A stretch of DNA of 64,000 nt from Verrucomicrobiia bacterium (GTDB lineage Bacteria; Verrucomicrobiota; Verrucomicrobiia; Limisphaerales; Pedosphaeraceae): contig DATAUW010000016.1 in the NCBI GenBank assembly GCA_036268055.1, forward strand, positions 186,001 through 250,000. The letters run 5' to 3'. Under the pieces are notes generated by a model that was given only the letters and a program-made list of their open reading frames with translations, ran no database searches and was not told the origin of the DNA. Every line of letters begins with the position of its first letter. The stretch's first letter is position 1. This document shows positions 26,836 through 35,822 of this stretch, piece by piece. The translations under genes and the position numbers were made by a program.

Positions 26836-28089
26836 TTATTTGCCGACGAGCGTTTGTTGGAAGTCGTCGAGATGACCGGCGAAAACCTGCGGCTTGAAAT
26901 CGGGAATGGATTGCGCGTCCTTGAACAACTGATTGAGCGGCGCGTCGAGACGCTTGCTGGTATCGGGATCTCCGAGACCGGCAATGAGGCGGTCAAGCGC
27001 AAGAACGAGTCGCTCCGCGCGGCGGGCCACGGTGGAATGCTTGACATTGGGTTCGCGGAAACTCGCGCCCGTCGCCGCTAGAGCTTCGAGGCATTTGCGC
27101 GCATCGGCGGCAGACCAGGAACTGGCCGCAGCCTGCTTCGCGAAATCATCCGCCCACTTTTGTGCGGCGGCGGCGTTATTGGGAGTGACATCGCCAGAGA
27201 TGGAAGCGGATGGCAGCGCGTCGTTGCCTTTCGCAGCGGACTCGAGCAACCAGAGCACGGCCGAAGTCCGCGCCTCGGCATGTTCACCGGCCACAGTTTC
27301 GCGGGATAATTGCCAGCTCATTTCGCGCAGCCCAACAGCCTGGCCGACCAGCCAGGTTTGCGGTCCCGACCAATTAGGCTTCTCTCGCCAATGCTTGGGC
27401 TCGGTGACCGATTGGCCGTCGAGTTCAAAAATCAATTCGGGATGGCCAGCTTTAAGAATATCACCATCCACATTTTGATGGCAGGCCACGCAACTATTCG
27501 CACGTGTATAAATATTGTCGAGGTCGCGCATGCCGGCGTGAACGCGATCAGCGTGGGTCCAATCAGGACGCGTGTGACCGAGCAGCCATTTTTGCGCGGG
27601 GCCGTGACAATTTTCGCACGAAACACCGGAAGCAGGATCGAGCGCCTTCACGAGCGCGTCGGTATTGGCAATCGTTTGAAAAGGTTCGTGGCAAACCGTA
27701 CAGCGTGAACTCACCGTGGGATCGCTGATTTTTAAATTGTCCGCTATGCGGGCGGAACGCGCGCCGGTGAGCGTGGCGAAGGAGCGCGTATGCACATCCA
27801 ATTTTTTCCAGCGAATGGTTTGATCGTGTTTTTCACCCGCACCCCCGTGGCAGCCGGAAGAAGCGCATGAAGACTCACCGAGAAAGGCACTCGCGGCAGA
27901 AGCATCCGTATCGGTGTTCTGCGCGTAGAGTGAAGTGGTGCGCGCCGTGAAAAGGGTCAGGAATAAACTGGCAAGCCAGACTGTGCTGGTATGATTGCGT
28001 CCCCAGTTTAGGCTTAGAAAAAGTCTTAAACTAAATCGTTTACTCCGCACGCTGGGTTTGTTAATAAACAAGCCAAGACAAAAATGCAA
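26836..28089 (-). CDS. Secreted tetrahaem cytochrome c
   Basis: A 417-residue exported cytochrome. After a signal sequence ending near ARTTSLYAQ (about residue 57) come four haem motifs: CASSGCH (75-81, with four residues between the cysteines), CTVCH (130), CENCH (158) and CVACH (200). The later AGHPELIFELDG and the helical C-terminal half resemble c554-like multihaem proteins. No ATG is available; the frame opens at TTG 28089, 28 nt from the divergent reductase gene, while GTG 28050 would be a shorter start. The neighbouring redox cluster suggests that it exchanges electrons with it. Confidence 0.85.
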   Translation of the reverse strand: MHFCLGLFINKPSVRSKRFSLRLFLSLNWGRNHTSTVWLASLFLTLFTARTTSLYAQNTDTDASAASAFLGESSCASSGCHGGAGEKHDQTIRWKKLDVHTRSFATLTGARSARIADNLKISDPTVSSRCTVCHEPFQTIANTDALVKALDPASGVSCENCHGPAQKWLLGHTRPDWTHADRVHAGMRDLDNIYTRANSCVACHQNVDGDILKAGHPELIFELDGQSVTEPKHWREKPNWSGPQTWLVGQAVGLREMSWQLSRETVAGEHAEARTSAVLWLLESAAKGNDALPSASISGDVTPNNAAAAQKWADDFAKQAAASSWSAADARKCLEALAATGASFREPNVKHSTVARRAERLVLALDRLIAGLGDPDTSKRLDAPLNQLFKDAQSIPDFKPQVFAGHLDDFQQTLVGK

Positions 28090-28117
28090 TCAAAGAATGT
28101 AACCAATATTCCAACGA

Positions 28118-29407
28118 ATGCAAAAAATCTTAGAGGGTAATCCGCTTCTGGTTATAGGGTACATTTTCCTGGGGATGCTTTTTGCGCAAGGATGTTTGAT
28201 TCTGTGGGGCACACTCAAACGAGTTTATTATCAGCAGGAGCATCACCGTCTTTCCCGCGAGCGGCTTCAGTTGCAGGTCAAGGCCGCCGCATTGCAGTGC
28301 CGTGAAGTCGAGGCAAATAAAGCGCTCTGGAACGGTTTTAGAAAATTTCGCGTTGAAAAAAAATTCACTGAGTGCAAAGGCGTCTGCTCTTTTTATCTCA
28401 AGCCGCACGACGGCAAACCGCTGCCCGCCTACAAGCCCGGCCAGTATATTACCTTTCAATTAAATATTCCCGGCGTGCCCAAGCCGGTGGTGCGTTGTTA
28501 CTCGCTTTCAGATAGTCCGCATCGGGGCGATTACTATCGCGTTACGATAAAAAAAGAACCAGCGCCGCCAGACAAACCCGAACTTAAGCCCGGCGTGGCC
28601 TCGAGTTATTTCGTGGACGTGGTAAAAGAGGGCGACATCCTCGACGTCAAGGCGCCGGCGGGAAATTTCTTTCTCGACATGGCAAAGGAAACTCCGGTCG
28701 TGCTCGTGAGCGGCGGCGTGGGTGTCACGCCGATGTTGAGTATGGCGCATGCGATCAACGCGGCGGGAGCACGGCGCGAAATTTATTTTTTCTTCGGCGC
28801 GCGCAACCACGACGAGCACATCCATAAAGAGGAAATGCTCCGGCTGGCTAAGGAGTATGAGAATGTCCACATGCATGTCTGCTACAGCCGCCCGGATACG
28901 GCGCGCGACAAAGCCGGCGTGGATTATCAGCATGAAGGCCGCGTCTCGGTGGAATTGTTCAAGGAAGTTTTGCCTTCCAATAATTTCGATTATTTCCTTT
29001 GCGGCAACGGCGCGTTCATGAAGTCTATTTCCGAAGGTCTCGAAGCGTGGGGCGTGCCGGACAAGAACGTGAACTTTGAAGCGTTCGGTCCCGCGACGGT
29101 GAAGAAAAAAGCCGCTCCCGCTCCCGCCGCGGTTACGGGTGCGCCCGCCGCCGGCATCGCCGTTACTTTCAGCAAGACTGGCAAGACCTGTGAATGGTCG
29201 CCCGGAGGCGGATCGCTTTTGGATTTCGCTTTGGAACAGGGAGTGCGCATTGATTCCGGTTGCCGCGCGGGAAGCTGTGGGAGTTGCCTCGTCGCCATTA
29301 AATCCGGCGACGTGGAGTATGTAAGTGAAGCAGGGGAAAAGCCCGAAACAGGTTCGTGTCTGACGTGCATCTGCAAGCCGAAGGGACCGCTGGTCCTGGA
29401 CGCCTGA
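28118..29407 (+). CDS. Membrane-anchored FAD/NAD(P)H reductase with C-terminal 2Fe-2S domain
   Basis: A 429-residue protein: one membrane helix at about 10-30 and a coiled stretch, then a ferredoxin-NADP reductase-like module with the FAD motif RCYSLSDSP (about 128-136) and the nucleotide-binding motif GGVGVTPMLS (about 193-202), an Ala/Pro linker (about 328-345), and a plant-type ferredoxin with C382, C387, C390 and C417. This resembles NqrF and flavohaemoprotein-type reductases rearranged with the iron-sulfur domain last. It is the first gene of a + strand redox set, divergent from the tetrahaem cytochrome, and probably feeds electrons from NAD(P)H into it. Confidence 0.85.
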   Translation: MQKILEGNPLLVIGYIFLGMLFAQGCLILWGTLKRVYYQQEHHRLSRERLQLQVKAAALQCREVEANKALWNGFRKFRVEKKFTECKGVCSFYLKPHDGKPLPAYKPGQYITFQLNIPGVPKPVVRCYSLSDSPHRGDYYRVTIKKEPAPPDKPELKPGVASSYFVDVVKEGDILDVKAPAGNFFLDMAKETPVVLVSGGVGVTPMLSMAHAINAAGARREIYFFFGARNHDEHIHKEEMLRLAKEYENVHMHVCYSRPDTARDKAGVDYQHEGRVSVELFKEVLPSNNFDYFLCGNGAFMKSISEGLEAWGVPDKNVNFEAFGPATVKKKAAPAPAAVTGAPAAGIAVTFSKTGKTCEWSPGGGSLLDFALEQGVRIDSGCRAGSCGSCLVAIKSGDVEYVSEAGEKPETGSCLTCICKPKGPLVLDA

Positions 29408-29432
29408 TTTTGAATTGGCTGGGATTTAATAT

Positions 29433-31160
29433 ATGGCTTCCGTAACCGCTTTAGTGCTGGACCGGCCGCAACGCTGGGACAACGCTTTTGATTCCGAAAT
29501 GACGCCGGAAATGGTGGCGCGCCTGCTTCAGTTGGCGCCTTTCCGGGACATGAAAGCGGAAAATTTTCCCAAGCGCCTCGCCCTCTCGGATATTCTTCAA
29601 CACGACGTTCGCATCCGCCGTTTTGACAAGGACGAAATCGTGGTGCGTGAAGGCGATTACGGCACGTCGGCGTTCATGATCATGTCCGGCAAGGTGCGCG
29701 TAGTGCTCGGCAATCTGCCGGCCTCGGTGCTGGGCCGCCGTGAACCGACGCGCAAAGGGATCTTTAGAGTGCTGGCGCAGATTTTTACGTCGCGCAAGGA
29801 ACCGGAAAGTTTCCGACCTTCGCAACTCAAGCAGGACAGCCGTGTCGCCGCGCGCAAGGGGCAAAACGATGAAGTGAAAGTTTTTCTCCAAGACGTGCCG
29901 CGCATCCTCGATGAAAACAAAACGGCCATCCTCGAACCGGGAGAATTTTTTGGTGAAATCGCCGCGCTGAGCCGCATGCCGCGCACGGCGACTGTTTTTG
30001 CGGACACCGACGAGACCGAATTGCTCGAAATCCGCTGGCAGGGTTTGCGCGATCTGATGCGCTATGACAACGGCCTGCACGAACACATAGATGCCATCTA
30101 TAGGAAGCGCGCCCTAGCCGCGGCCTTGCGCGAGATCCCATTTTTCCGCCAGTTGACCGACAGTGAATTGCAGCAGGTGATGGCTCAAACCGAGTTCGGC
30201 ACTTACGGCGAATATGACTGGTCGGGTGAATACAAGCGCCTCGCGCAATCCGGAAGCGGCAGCCAGAAACCGGAAGCGGTGATTGCGGCGGAAGGCGATT
30301 ATCCCAATGGCGTGGTCATTATTCGCGCGGGCTTCGGGCGGCTCAGCCAGAAATTTGGCAATGGCAACCGCACCTTGAATTACCTCGGCGCGGGCCAGGC
30401 CTATGGTTTCGAGGAAATCGCACACAACTGGCAAAATCCCAAAGCGCCCGTCGCCCTGCAACATTCCCTGCGTGTCATCGGCTACACCCACGTGCTGATC
30501 GTGCCGACGGCGGTCATGGAATCCATTGTCCTGCCGACCTTGCCAAAGCGTCTCATGCCGGACCCGGTGGTCGAGCGCGTGGATCGCGAAATAGTCGCTC
30601 CCGAGCCGGTGGATGCAGCCGCCAAAATCGGCGCGGACACCTTGGAATTTTTGACCGAGAATCGTTTCTTCAACGGCACGGCTTCCATGGTGATTGACCT
30701 GGATCGCTGTACGCGTTGTGACGATTGCGTGCGTGCGTGTTCGACGGCGCATGATAACAATCCGCGTTTTCTCCGCCACGGCCCGTCAAATGGAAATATT
30801 ATGGTCGCCAATGCGTGCATGCATTGTGTGGACCCGGTTTGCATGATCGGCTGTCCGACCGGCGCGATCCACCGCGATGCCTTCGGCGGCCAAGTCGTGA
30901 TCAACCCGATCACCTGCATTGGTTGTCGCGCCTGTTACAATAATTGTCCCTACGACGCCATCCGCATGGTGGAGATCCGCGATACCTCCGGCGAATTCAT
31001 GGTGGACCAGGACATGAAGCCGATCAGCAAGGCGACCAAATGCGATTTGTGCGTCGAACAAATGACTGGTCCGGCGTGCGAACGGGCGTGCCCGCACGGT
31101 GCGCTCAAACGCGTAAACCTTAACGAACTGGATGCGTTCGCCAAGTGGTTGAAACGATGA
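29433..31160 (+). CDS. Cyclic-nucleotide-binding-like domains fused to a four-cluster ferredoxin
   Basis: A 575-residue protein. Residues about 40-220 form a cNMP-binding-like domain, split by a 45-residue basic insertion; its phosphate-binding segment FGEIAALSRMPRTATV keeps the Glu and Arg typical of ligand binding. A second, more divergent domain follows at about 225-375. Residues 415-575 form a ferredoxin of the DmsB/HybA type with four cysteine groups: CTRCDDCVRAC (426), CMHCVDPVCMIGC, CIGCRACYNNC and CDLCVEQMTGPACERAC. No membrane segment is seen, so it is probably cytoplasmic. Its TGA overlaps the next ATG (ATGA). Such fusions exist in databases, but their role is not known to me. Confidence 0.85.
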   Translation: MASVTALVLDRPQRWDNAFDSEMTPEMVARLLQLAPFRDMKAENFPKRLALSDILQHDVRIRRFDKDEIVVREGDYGTSAFMIMSGKVRVVLGNLPASVLGRREPTRKGIFRVLAQIFTSRKEPESFRPSQLKQDSRVAARKGQNDEVKVFLQDVPRILDENKTAILEPGEFFGEIAALSRMPRTATVFADTDETELLEIRWQGLRDLMRYDNGLHEHIDAIYRKRALAAALREIPFFRQLTDSELQQVMAQTEFGTYGEYDWSGEYKRLAQSGSGSQKPEAVIAAEGDYPNGVVIIRAGFGRLSQKFGNGNRTLNYLGAGQAYGFEEIAHNWQNPKAPVALQHSLRVIGYTHVLIVPTAVMESIVLPTLPKRLMPDPVVERVDREIVAPEPVDAAAKIGADTLEFLTENRFFNGTASMVIDLDRCTRCDDCVRACSTAHDNNPRFLRHGPSNGNIMVANACMHCVDPVCMIGCPTGAIHRDAFGGQVVINPITCIGCRACYNNCPYDAIRMVEIRDTSGEFMVDQDMKPISKATKCDLCVEQMTGPACERACPHGALKRVNLNELDAFAKWLKR

Positions 31161-31981
31161 ATTCATTTTCGAAACAACGGTGGCGGGGAATTGTTTTGCT
31201 TCTGATTTTTTCTGCGGCCTGCATTGCGGCTTACTTCAAATACGGCCCGGTATTTCCGCGCTTGAGCTACTTTACCGGCGCGCTGCTCTTCGCCGTGATG
31301 GTGATCCTCACGCTTTATAATGGCCGCAAAAAACTGCCGTTTCTTCCGCTTGGCACTTCCGAAGGCTGGCTGCAATTCCACATCTACGCCGGATTTTTTA
31401 CAGCAGTGTTGTTTGTGCTGCACATCCGGTTTCGCTGGCCCACCGGCTGGTTCGAGATCGTGTTGTTCACACTGTATGTGCTGGTGACGTTGAGTGGCAT
31501 TGCGGGCTTGATCGTCACGCGCATGATTCCCAAACGTCTGACCACGCGCGGCGGCGAAGTTTTATATGAGCGCATCCCGGTTATTCGCGCGATGTTGCAG
31601 GAGCAGGCCGAGATGCTGGCCTTGAAATCCATGCCGGCGATGCACTCGACGACCATCGCGGATTTTTATACGCGTTATCTGGACGACTTCTTTGACGGCC
31701 CGCGAAATTTGTCGCTGCACATCTTTGAAGTCCGGCGTCCGCTCAATGTGTTGCAAAATCGCATCACCGACCTGAGCCGTTATCTCAACGCGCAGGAACA
31801 GGAGACGCTCAACAAAATCTCAACGCTCGTCCGGCAGAAGGATGGCCTGGATTATCATCAATCGTTGCAAACGCTATTGCGCGGCTGGCTGTTCGTTCAC
31901 ATCCCACTGACGTATAGCCTGATGCTGTTTTCGATCATGCACATTGTGTTGGTCTATGCTTTCTCGGGAGGAGCCCGGTGA
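31157..31981 (+). CDS. Cytochrome b-like integral membrane protein
   Basis: A 274-residue protein with about five membrane segments (residues ~9-27, 35-53, 77-95, 102-125 and 245-270) and a 100-residue helical loop between the fourth and the last. Histidines sit inside helices (FHIYAGFFTAVLFVLHIRF, FVHIPLTYSLMLFSIMHIVL) at spacings suited to bis-His haem b. It may be the quinone- or haem-bearing link between the cytoplasmic ferredoxin and the decahaem cytochrome. ATGA overlap upstream and GTGA overlap downstream imply tight coupling. Confidence 0.7.
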   Translation: MNSFSKQRWRGIVLLLIFSAACIAAYFKYGPVFPRLSYFTGALLFAVMVILTLYNGRKKLPFLPLGTSEGWLQFHIYAGFFTAVLFVLHIRFRWPTGWFEIVLFTLYVLVTLSGIAGLIVTRMIPKRLTTRGGEVLYERIPVIRAMLQEQAEMLALKSMPAMHSTTIADFYTRYLDDFFDGPRNLSLHIFEVRRPLNVLQNRITDLSRYLNAQEQETLNKISTLVRQKDGLDYHQSLQTLLRGWLFVHIPLTYSLMLFSIMHIVLVYAFSGGAR

Positions 31982-33699
31982 AAGACCAGTTGCCTTCGCC
32001 TGATCCCGATTCCAGCCATTATGTGCGGCCCACGCAGCAGTGGATTTGTGGCAAGGCGGCCGAAGGCCAGAGCTGCCGCATCGGCCCGGATTGCCACGGT
32101 AATTGCCGTGCCGTTTCTGAATGCGCGCCGGTGCTCGAAGTCAAGCCGGGCGACGCCAAGGGCCGTTACAAATGCACGCGCCCGCCTGAATACGGCGGCC
32201 CTTGCGAAAATGGCCCGCTGCCCAATGGCAGTTGCGGACGCCCCATCACCCGTTGCCAGCCAATCCGCAGTCTGCGCAACCGCCGCAAGGTGGTCACGAG
32301 TTTCATAACGATGTTGACGGTCGCGCTGCTGCTCGTCGCCATGGGTGGCGAAAAACGCTGGAACTTTATTAGCCCAGGAAAAATTTCGTCGCAACATTCC
32401 GGTTCAGGGTTTTCAGAAGCCTTCGCGTGGATGCATTCTGGCGAAGCCGCGACTGATTCCAGTTGCGCCGCCTGCCACGTTAGCGCGCGCGCGAAATCCG
32501 CCGGATGGGTAGTCACCGCACTCGAATCCAATCCAGGCCCATTGCATCGCCACACGCTCGCGCTCATGACCGTGTCGGACATGACTTCGATAGATGAGAA
32601 TTGCGAGCGCTGCCATACCGGCCACACTTTTCACGAGCCGAACGTGGTGCAGGACCATTCCTGCTCCGCGTGCCATCGCGAGCACATGGGCTCGGGGCTG
32701 ATGAAAGCGCCGGCGGACAGCAACTGCGAAATCTGCCACGGCAACGCGAGCATCATGGAAGCATCCGCCGCGAAAGGAGCTACTCTATCGCCGGCTCTGT
32801 TTAATTTCCGCCCTGACAACGGGCGCAATGTTTTTCACGCCCCGCGTCCGAAGGAAGGTTACACCAAAGTCATTCATTCCTTCGCAACCGACCATCCGGA
32901 ATTCCAAATCATCGCGGACAGGTTGCAGGATCCCGACTCGCTCAAGTTCAATCACCAAAAGCATCTGACCTCGCCCACGATTCCGCTGGTGAACGGCCAT
33001 AAATTGGAGTGCGTGGATTGCCATAAACTTGACTCGGCTGGGCATTACCGGCAATCCATCACGTTCGAGCAAAATTGCCGCCAATGTCACTCGCTGCAAT
33101 TTGACACGCACAACCCCGACCTTGCAGTGCCCCACGGCGACTCAGCGTTCGTGCGCGATTTCCTCCGCAGCTTGCCGGTGCAATACGCAGAATATGGCCT
33201 TCATAAAAGGGGCATCGTCGCGAAGGCCGACCTTGATGATTTCGTCCAACAACAGATGAAGCAAATCCGCGACGACGAAATCAGCGGCGAAGACCTCGAG
33301 CAAAAAGTTTTCTTCGGCGATTCCAAACAACAGCGCGCGCAGTTTCCCGCCTGCACTTACTGTCACGAAGTGAAACCGAATGGCGATGGCGCGCCGATCG
33401 TCACCAAGCCCGTGATCATGGATCGCTGGATGGTGCGCGGCAGCTTCGATCACTCAAAGCATCTAACGGTCGAATGTATGAAATGCCACGAAGTTTTGCA
33501 CAGCACGCAAACTTCTGATGTGTTGCTGCCATCCAAAGCAACATGCGTGGAATGCCACAGTCCCAAAGGTGGCGTGGCGAATGGTTGCTCGACTTGCCAC
33601 AGTTACCATGCGCCCTCCAATGGAACGCAAGTCCAGGTCAAGGCCATGCCCGGCGACCATGCGACGAGCGGTATGATAAGGTTGGCGGAGCAGAAGTAG
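31978..33699 (+). CDS. Decahaem cytochrome c with nine-cysteine N-terminal domain
   Basis: A 573-residue protein in three parts. Residues 1-100 hold nine cysteines (24, 33, 39, 43, 49, 66, 76, 86, 93) and many Gly/Pro, suggesting a cytoplasmic metal or Fe-S site. A membrane helix follows (about 105-123), preceded by RNRRK, which orients the N-terminus inside. The periplasmic part has ten CxxCH haem motifs at 163, 209, 229, 250, 345, 367, 459, 500, 523 and 537. The GTG start overlaps the previous stop. It is probably the terminal wire of the locus, able to pass electrons outward; the acceptor is unknown. Confidence 0.85.
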   Translation: MKDQLPSPDPDSSHYVRPTQQWICGKAAEGQSCRIGPDCHGNCRAVSECAPVLEVKPGDAKGRYKCTRPPEYGGPCENGPLPNGSCGRPITRCQPIRSLRNRRKVVTSFITMLTVALLLVAMGGEKRWNFISPGKISSQHSGSGFSEAFAWMHSGEAATDSSCAACHVSARAKSAGWVVTALESNPGPLHRHTLALMTVSDMTSIDENCERCHTGHTFHEPNVVQDHSCSACHREHMGSGLMKAPADSNCEICHGNASIMEASAAKGATLSPALFNFRPDNGRNVFHAPRPKEGYTKVIHSFATDHPEFQIIADRLQDPDSLKFNHQKHLTSPTIPLVNGHKLECVDCHKLDSAGHYRQSITFEQNCRQCHSLQFDTHNPDLAVPHGDSAFVRDFLRSLPVQYAEYGLHKRGIVAKADLDDFVQQQMKQIRDDEISGEDLEQKVFFGDSKQQRAQFPACTYCHEVKPNGDGAPIVTKPVIMDRWMVRGSFDHSKHLTVECMKCHEVLHSTQTSDVLLPSKATCVECHSPKGGVANGCSTCHSYHAPSNGTQVQVKAMPGDHATSGMIRLAEQK

Positions 33700-33775
33700 C
33701 AAAGTTGGTGGGCATCTTATTTGCGGCGAGCTTGTGCGCTCTTCAGTGCGAGATACAACCCAGTCTTTGCACAAA

Positions 33776-35353
33776 TCACAACGCCGGGTTGCGCGGGAAC
33801 TTGGCGTAGGGCAGACGGGCGTCACTGTAGAAAAAGTGGTCGGAACGGATGTTGACGGGCGCGAGAAAATTTGCGGTGCCGGAAGCAGTAATAATATCGT
33901 CCTGATCCACGCCATCGCCTGACACGCCGATGGCACCGATCAACTGGCCGTTGCGATACAGCGGAAAACCGCCGGGGAAAATCGTGATGCCGTTTGGCAG
34001 ATTGGGATCAGGTGTTGCCAAAGCGGAACTGAGCACGACGCCATTGAGCGGATTCATCGCGCCAGCCGGGAAAAGCGAAAAGTGCTCTTGCATGCCCCAG
34101 AAAATTCCCGGTTCAGTGCCATTGAGGCCGGGCGGGAAAAATTCCTCGGCGAGGAAGCCGACGGCACGTGCCGAGAAAGCGTAATTGGTGCTGGAGAAAA
34201 ATACGGCAGTGCGGGCCTTCTGAACCGCAACATCCCAACTGAACATGGTCGCGCCTTTGGTGCGAATCGTGCCGAGCACGACTGGAGTGCCGCCGTCTAT
34301 GTTCGGATTATTGACCACGGTGATGAAGACTTGCGCCGCCTGGCCGCGAGGAAGGCGGATGCCCGCGCGGGTGGTGCGGGCACGATCGGCGGCGAGCGAA
34401 AGGATGCCGACGACTTCATTAGATGTAAGGCGCGCTGCTCCATTGATGTTGCCCACGAGCGGATCATCGCGAATTGGCTGGCGGATTTCGCACATCTGGC
34501 CTCCAAAAGTATTGGTCGGGTACGGGAAAAGCGGCGGCGAGGCCATCACTGCGTACGGAGCCACATGCTGATCAGGTAAACTGGCAAACGGCGTGACGGC
34601 GCCAAGGCTCGTGGTGCTGCTGACATAGGCCAGGCGGAAGCCATTGATGGTATCGTTGGAGCCAAAATAAATCGGGTCGGGCGAATAATCAGTCTCGGCG
34701 GCCAGAGCCACGTCTTCATCAATGGTTGGCGTTTGCACGTTTTGGATGGCGGTGGCGTCATCCATGTGAGAAACACCCACGCCGCCGACGAGATAATTGC
34801 TGACGTAAAGGGGAACGCCGCCGGGTGCGCCAGCGAGGCCGCCAGTCACCGGTTGTGGAACGCTTACGACATAATTAGAAGTCGCAGGACTGGCGACATT
34901 GGTGACGATACTGCCGGGACCTTTGATGCGATTGATGTCGGAGAATTGCAGGTTGGAGAAATTGACGCCAACGAGTGGGCCAGGGCCGGAATTTTGGACG
35001 TTGGGCGGAAAATTTTGTTGAACAATGAAACCCGCAGTGCGAGAGGTAAAGGCATGTTGATCACTACTGAGAAAGGAGGCAGTCCCGGCCTTCCCAATCG
35101 CAATCGCGAGAACAGCTTGCGACGGGGTGGTCCCATTAACCGACCAGACGCCACAGACGAAACCCTCCCGATCCACCACGGCGATAACACTATCGGGAGA
35201 GATGACTTTTGCGCGGGCAACTCCTTGTGCGATAACCTTTTGCACGTCGGACAATGCGAGTTGTGGAATGGGCTGAAAAAGACCGTATTGGGCAAAGCCC
35301 GGATAGGCTGCCAGCCCCAGACCAAAAACGATTGCCAACAAGCGTTTTATCAC
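33776..35353 (-). CDS. Secreted protein with two GlcG/HbpS-type haem-binding domains
   Basis: A 525-residue exported protein: signal peptide MIKRLLAIVFGLGLAAYPGFA, then two GlcG/HbpS (Haem_degrading, DUF336) domains. The first (about 34-215) has VIAVVDREGFVCGVWSV, AFTSRTAGFIVQ and GVPLYVSNYLVGGVGVS; the second (about 310-505) has the matching AFSARAVGFLAEE and FPLYRNGQLIGAIGVSGDG. The family binds haem or acts as glycolate-utilisation accessory; the function here is unproven. No ATG exists in the frame; GTG 35353 gives a proper signal peptide, and a TTG at 35431 is less likely. It converges on the decahaem cytochrome gene. Confidence 0.75.
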   Translation of the reverse strand: MIKRLLAIVFGLGLAAYPGFAQYGLFQPIPQLALSDVQKVIAQGVARAKVISPDSVIAVVDREGFVCGVWSVNGTTPSQAVLAIAIGKAGTASFLSSDQHAFTSRTAGFIVQQNFPPNVQNSGPGPLVGVNFSNLQFSDINRIKGPGSIVTNVASPATSNYVVSVPQPVTGGLAGAPGGVPLYVSNYLVGGVGVSHMDDATAIQNVQTPTIDEDVALAAETDYSPDPIYFGSNDTINGFRLAYVSSTTSLGAVTPFASLPDQHVAPYAVMASPPLFPYPTNTFGGQMCEIRQPIRDDPLVGNINGAARLTSNEVVGILSLAADRARTTRAGIRLPRGQAAQVFITVVNNPNIDGGTPVVLGTIRTKGATMFSWDVAVQKARTAVFFSSTNYAFSARAVGFLAEEFFPPGLNGTEPGIFWGMQEHFSLFPAGAMNPLNGVVLSSALATPDPNLPNGITIFPGGFPLYRNGQLIGAIGVSGDGVDQDDIITASGTANFLAPVNIRSDHFFYSDARLPYAKFPRNPAL

Positions 35354-35441
35354 CGCCAAAAGTGTGTGGCGGAAAAGAACTGGCGGCAAGTGCAAAGTTG
35401 GGTATGTTAGGTGCTGTTGAGAACATAGCAAAAATGAGAAG

Positions 35442-35470
35442 TTGACATCGCTTCCCGATTTTGCTTATTT
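35442..35470 (+). promoter_or_regulatory. Possible promoter for rplU-rpmA
   Basis: A perfect TTGACA (35442-35447) is followed after 17-18 nt by TTATTTAT (35465-35472), which is a poor match to the -10 consensus. It lies 24 nt before the rplU ATG, and TTTGAGGGGA in between may serve as a ribosome binding site. Confidence 0.45.
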
Positions 35471-35493
35471 ATCCGTCCCTTTGAGGGGAAACT

Positions 35494-35805
35494 ATGTACG
35501 CTGTATTAGAAACTGGTAGCAAACAATACCGTGTCGCCGCGGGCGATACGCTGGAAATCGAGCGCCTGGAAGTTGAATCCGGGAAGCCACACACTTTCGA
35601 CCGAGTCCTGTTGGTGAGTAATGACGGCAAGCTGACGCTGGGTTCGCCCACTGTCGCCAACGCCAGCATCGTCGCCGACGTGATTGCACATAAACGCGGC
35701 GAAAAGAAAATCGCGTTCAAGATGAAACGCCGCAAGGGCTATCACCGTACGGTCGGCCACCGCCAGGAATTGACGGTCATCAAAATCACAGAGATCAAAG
35801 CATAA
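35494..35805 (+). CDS. rplU: Large ribosomal subunit protein bL21
   Basis: Protein L21, 103 residues, the E. coli length. [20 protein letters not shown] at the start and [16 protein letters not shown] near the end are diagnostic. A GAGGGGA lies 9 nt before the ATG, better than in the main ribosomal block. It is followed by rpmA 17 nt on, as is usual. Confidence 0.97.
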   Translation: MYAVLETGSKQYRVAAGDTLEIERLEVESGKPHTFDRVLLVSNDGKLTLGSPTVANASIVADVIAHKRGEKKIAFKMKRRKGYHRTVGHRQELTVIKITEIKA

Positions 35806-35822
35806 GGGAAGCAGAAGAAGTT

